This document shows, piece by piece, positions 5,799 to 7,659 of a stretch of DNA of 7,659 bases. How positions within the stretch are numbered: position 1 is the stretch's first letter; each line of letters begins with the position of its first letter. The stretch is taken from contig CAKUZO010000076.1 of the NCBI GenBank assembly GCA_934717895.1, positions 1 to 7,659 on the forward strand. The letters are read 5' to 3'. The notes below the pieces were generated by a model. That model saw only the letters and a list, made by a program, of their open reading frames with translations. It did not search any database and was not told the DNA's origin. The DNA comes from an uncultured Candidatus Melainabacteria bacterium (GTDB lineage: Bacteria > Cyanobacteriota > Vampirovibrionia > Gastranaerophilales > Gastranaerophilaceae). The translations under genes were made by a program, and so were the position numbers.

Positions 5799-6470
5799 AT
5801 GAAGAAGTTAGCTGTTTTATTTTTAGTTTTAATAATGACAACGTCAAGTTGTTTTGCTTGGGGTTGGAAGAAAAAGGGGACGAGCAAAGTCGACACTTCA
5901 CAAGTTGAAGTTCAGCCTGACGGACGCGGTTATGTCGGAACGCTTCCTGATGTTTCTAAAAACTTCAAAACAAACGAGCCAAAGGTCAGCAAACCGCTTG
6001 TTGAAGCAACGAAAGATTTCAATTCTTCACAAGAAATTAAACCTATTCCTCGTGAAAACCCCGCATTTGTAAATATTATTCTTAAACAAGACAAAACTTC
6101 ACCCTACATAAACGAACTTAACGAAGATATTTTGCCACAACTTGAAAATCTTTTACTTTGCATTGAAAAAAAATATGACGTTCAAAAATTCAACGCAAAA
6201 GCATATTTTTTCAATAAGTCAATAGAATATTTGGCAGAAAAATATAACGGAAAACCTGAAAGTCACTTTGTTTCATTTATAAAATTGCAGGAATTAAGTT
6301 CCCACACAAAATCTATTGCAACCCTTCGAGAAGAAGCCGAAAAATACAAGCCATACTTAGCATACACAGGAGCCGGATACTTGTACAACGGGAATGTCAT
6401 CGATCAGCAATTGGATTATTTGAAAACAGAAATTGAAGAAACAATTGTGATTGTAAAAGAGGCAAGATAA
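5799..6470 (+). CDS. Unknown exported protein with signal peptide
   Basis: This is a 223-residue protein I do not recognise. Residues 1-20 are a classical signal peptide: MKK, a hydrophobic core from 4 to 13, then TTSSCFA, with cleavage expected after A20 and the mature protein starting WGWKKK. C18 does not sit in a good lipobox, so a soluble or envelope-attached exported protein is more likely than a lipoprotein. Residues 21-90 look disordered and are rich in Lys, Ser, Thr and Pro. Residues 98-223 look mostly helical (ELNEDILPQLENLLLCIEKKY, IEYLAEKY, LREEAEKYKPYLAY, a final helix 202-222), suggesting a helical bundle. The start is fixed because a stop at 5778-5780 closes the frame and no other start codon lies between. 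It is probably transcribed as a leaderless mRNA, 53 bp after the preceding unknown gene. Confidence 0.75.
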   Translation: MKKLAVLFLVLIMTTSSCFAWGWKKKGTSKVDTSQVEVQPDGRGYVGTLPDVSKNFKTNEPKVSKPLVEATKDFNSSQEIKPIPRENPAFVNIILKQDKTSPYINELNEDILPQLENLLLCIEKKYDVQKFNAKAYFFNKSIEYLAEKYNGKPESHFVSFIKLQELSSHTKSIATLREEAEKYKPYLAYTGAGYLYNGNVIDQQLDYLKTEIEETIVIVKEAR

Positions 6471-6511
6471 TCCTATATTTAAAAAATATAAGGAATACTT
6501 TCTCGCCTCTT
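6457..6511. terminator. Composite hairpin between convergent genes
   Basis: AAGAGGC (6457-6463) pairs perfectly with GCCTCTT (6505-6511). Inside, an imperfect AT-rich hairpin pairs TCCT..ATATTT (6471-6480) with AAATAT..AGGA (about 6484-6494) with one bulged base. The left arm overlaps the last codons of the plus-strand gene. On the minus strand the structure is followed by TCTTTT, which fits termination of the convergent gene whose stop is at 6528. The long internal loop makes the strength uncertain. Confidence 0.5.
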
Positions 6512-6527
6512 ACCTTAAATATCAAAT

Positions 6528-6977
6528 TTAATGTTTCTTTTTCGCTTGTTTTTCAAGTTTTTTCATTTGTTTTTTATGTTTTTTTTCTGTCATTCTACAT
6601 TTTTTCAAAAGGTTATCATAATAAGTTTGCTTTTCTGCTGGGTCTGAAATATTTTCAGCCTCTTTTAACCCATTTTCAAAAATTGCCTTCTTTTCATACC
6701 AACCTTGATTTTTCATTTTTGTTGAAGCATGACAAACCATTGGAATTCCGACAGGCGCTGTAATTAACAAATCAGTTAAAACAATTCCGACAGAAAGCTC
6801 TGCAATATTTTTTCCTTTGCTTGGAAAAGACCTTGGATTTTGATATTTTTTAGGAACATATTCTTCCCAAACAGGAGCCTTTACATCTGATGGAGAAGTA
6901 GTATCCGTAATTGCCATTGCCATTGGAGCAGACGCTAAAATCACCATTGCTAACAAAATTGAAATCTGTTTTTTCAT
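6528..6977 (-). CDS. Unknown exported protein with lysine-rich tail
   Basis: This is a 149-residue protein of unrecognised family. Residues 1-22 form a signal peptide (MKKQ, hydrophobic stretch 5-15, AMA before the expected cleavage at A22/I23). A short variable part follows (TTSPSDVKAPVWEEYVPKKYQNP). A hydrophobic stretch at about 60-82 (ELSVGIVLTDLLITAPVGIPMVC) may be a transmembrane or membrane-inserted segment. Residues 95-130 look helical, with a DPAEKQTYYDNLLKKC region. The tail from 132 to 149 is almost all Lys, Gln and His. Two cysteines, C82 and C127, could form a disulfide after export. GAGG (complement of 6984-6987) sits 6 bases before the ATG and supports the start. It converges with the previous exported-protein gene and diverges from gltX. 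Confidence 0.75.
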   Translation of the reverse strand: MKKQISILLAMVILASAPMAMAITDTTSPSDVKAPVWEEYVPKKYQNPRSFPSKGKNIAELSVGIVLTDLLITAPVGIPMVCHASTKMKNQGWYEKKAIFENGLKEAENISDPAEKQTYYDNLLKKCRMTEKKHKKQMKKLEKQAKKKH

Positions 6978-6998
6978 AAATTACCTCACTTATTTTAA

Positions 6999-7027
6999 AT
7001 AATCACCTGTATTTACTTATATGTCAA
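6999..7027 (-). promoter_or_regulatory. Promoter of the lysine-tailed exported-protein gene
   Basis: On the minus strand a perfect TTGACA (complement of 7022-7027) is 17 bases from GATTAT (complement of 6999-7004, four of six matches). The predicted start of transcription gives a leader of about 15 bases that contains the GAGG ribosome binding site. Confidence 0.6.
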
Positions 7028-7102
7028 AAAAACATTAATTTCAAATTTTTAATTGCTTAATTTTCAAAAAAATTTTTATTAATCCTTATATTTTATCCAC
7101 CC

Positions 7103-7131
7103 TTGAAAATAAATCATACTCGTGGTATTCT
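7103..7131 (+). promoter_or_regulatory. Promoter of gltX, extended -10 type
   Basis: TTGAAA (7103-7108) is 17 bases upstream of TATTCT (7126-7131). TGG stands directly before the -10 box, giving the TGn extended -10 element. The leader would be about 30 bases and carries GAGG at 7158-7161. It contains no room for a T-box or other large leader structure. Confidence 0.6.
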
Positions 7132-7153
7132 TTAAGGGCGAAATTATAAATAG

Positions 7154-7659
<506 letters not shown>

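Noticed and set aside
5799..5858. Possible lipoprotein signal at C18 of the exported protein
   Set aside because: The residues before the Cys (TSS) do not match a lipobox, while CFA followed by W fits ordinary signal peptidase I cleavage.
5854..6072. A 72-codon frame overlapping the secreted-protein gene in another frame
   Set aside because: It is basic and low in complexity, has no ribosome binding site, and is fully covered by a gene with a signal peptide.

Overview
The window is AT-rich bacterial chromosome that codes densely on both strands. All seven complete genes end in TAA. The mix of ordinary housekeeping genes, short secreted proteins I cannot place, and start sites both with and without Shine-Dalgarno sequences is compatible with a gut or environmental member of the non-photosynthetic sister lineage of Cyanobacteria (Gastranaerophilales/Melainabacteria). 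That placement is an inference from overall style, not from a marker gene. Nothing indicates a plasmid, phage or insertion sequence.

Left part (1-1504): a roughly 110-bp intergenic repeat element made of facing heptamer repeats comes first. It is followed by dapB (lysine/diaminopimelate synthesis) with a clear ribosome binding site and its own terminator. Next is a small regulator joining an XRE-type helix-turn-helix to a C-terminal zinc ribbon. It appears to be read from a promoter so close to the ATG that its mRNA would be leaderless. A perfect 18-bp hairpin ends this gene and also the convergent gene that follows.

Middle part (1507-5179, minus strand): in transcription order, a polytopic GT-C-type membrane glycosyltransferase, metG (methionyl-tRNA synthetase, form without the C-terminal tRNA-binding domain) and a small cupin. 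Gaps of 48 and 82 bp with no convincing terminator make a three-gene transcript possible, although the three functions are unrelated.

Right part (5236-7659): two plus-strand genes of unknown function, one minus-strand gene of unknown function, and the start of gltX (glutamyl-tRNA synthetase), cut by the window edge. The first unknown is a membrane-anchored protein whose basic, acid-free C-terminal half carries 11-residue aromatic/lysine repeats. The second and third have signal peptides and converge on a shared composite hairpin. gltX and the third unknown diverge from a 191-bp spacer that holds a recognisable promoter for each.

The most unusual items are the heptamer inverted-repeat element, the hendecad repeat protein, and three genes whose predicted -10 box lies only 6-8 bases upstream of an ATG lacking a Shine-Dalgarno sequence. 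I found no CRISPR array, defence island, toxin-antitoxin pair, tRNA, rRNA or riboswitch. No intergenic stretch exceeds 300 bases.
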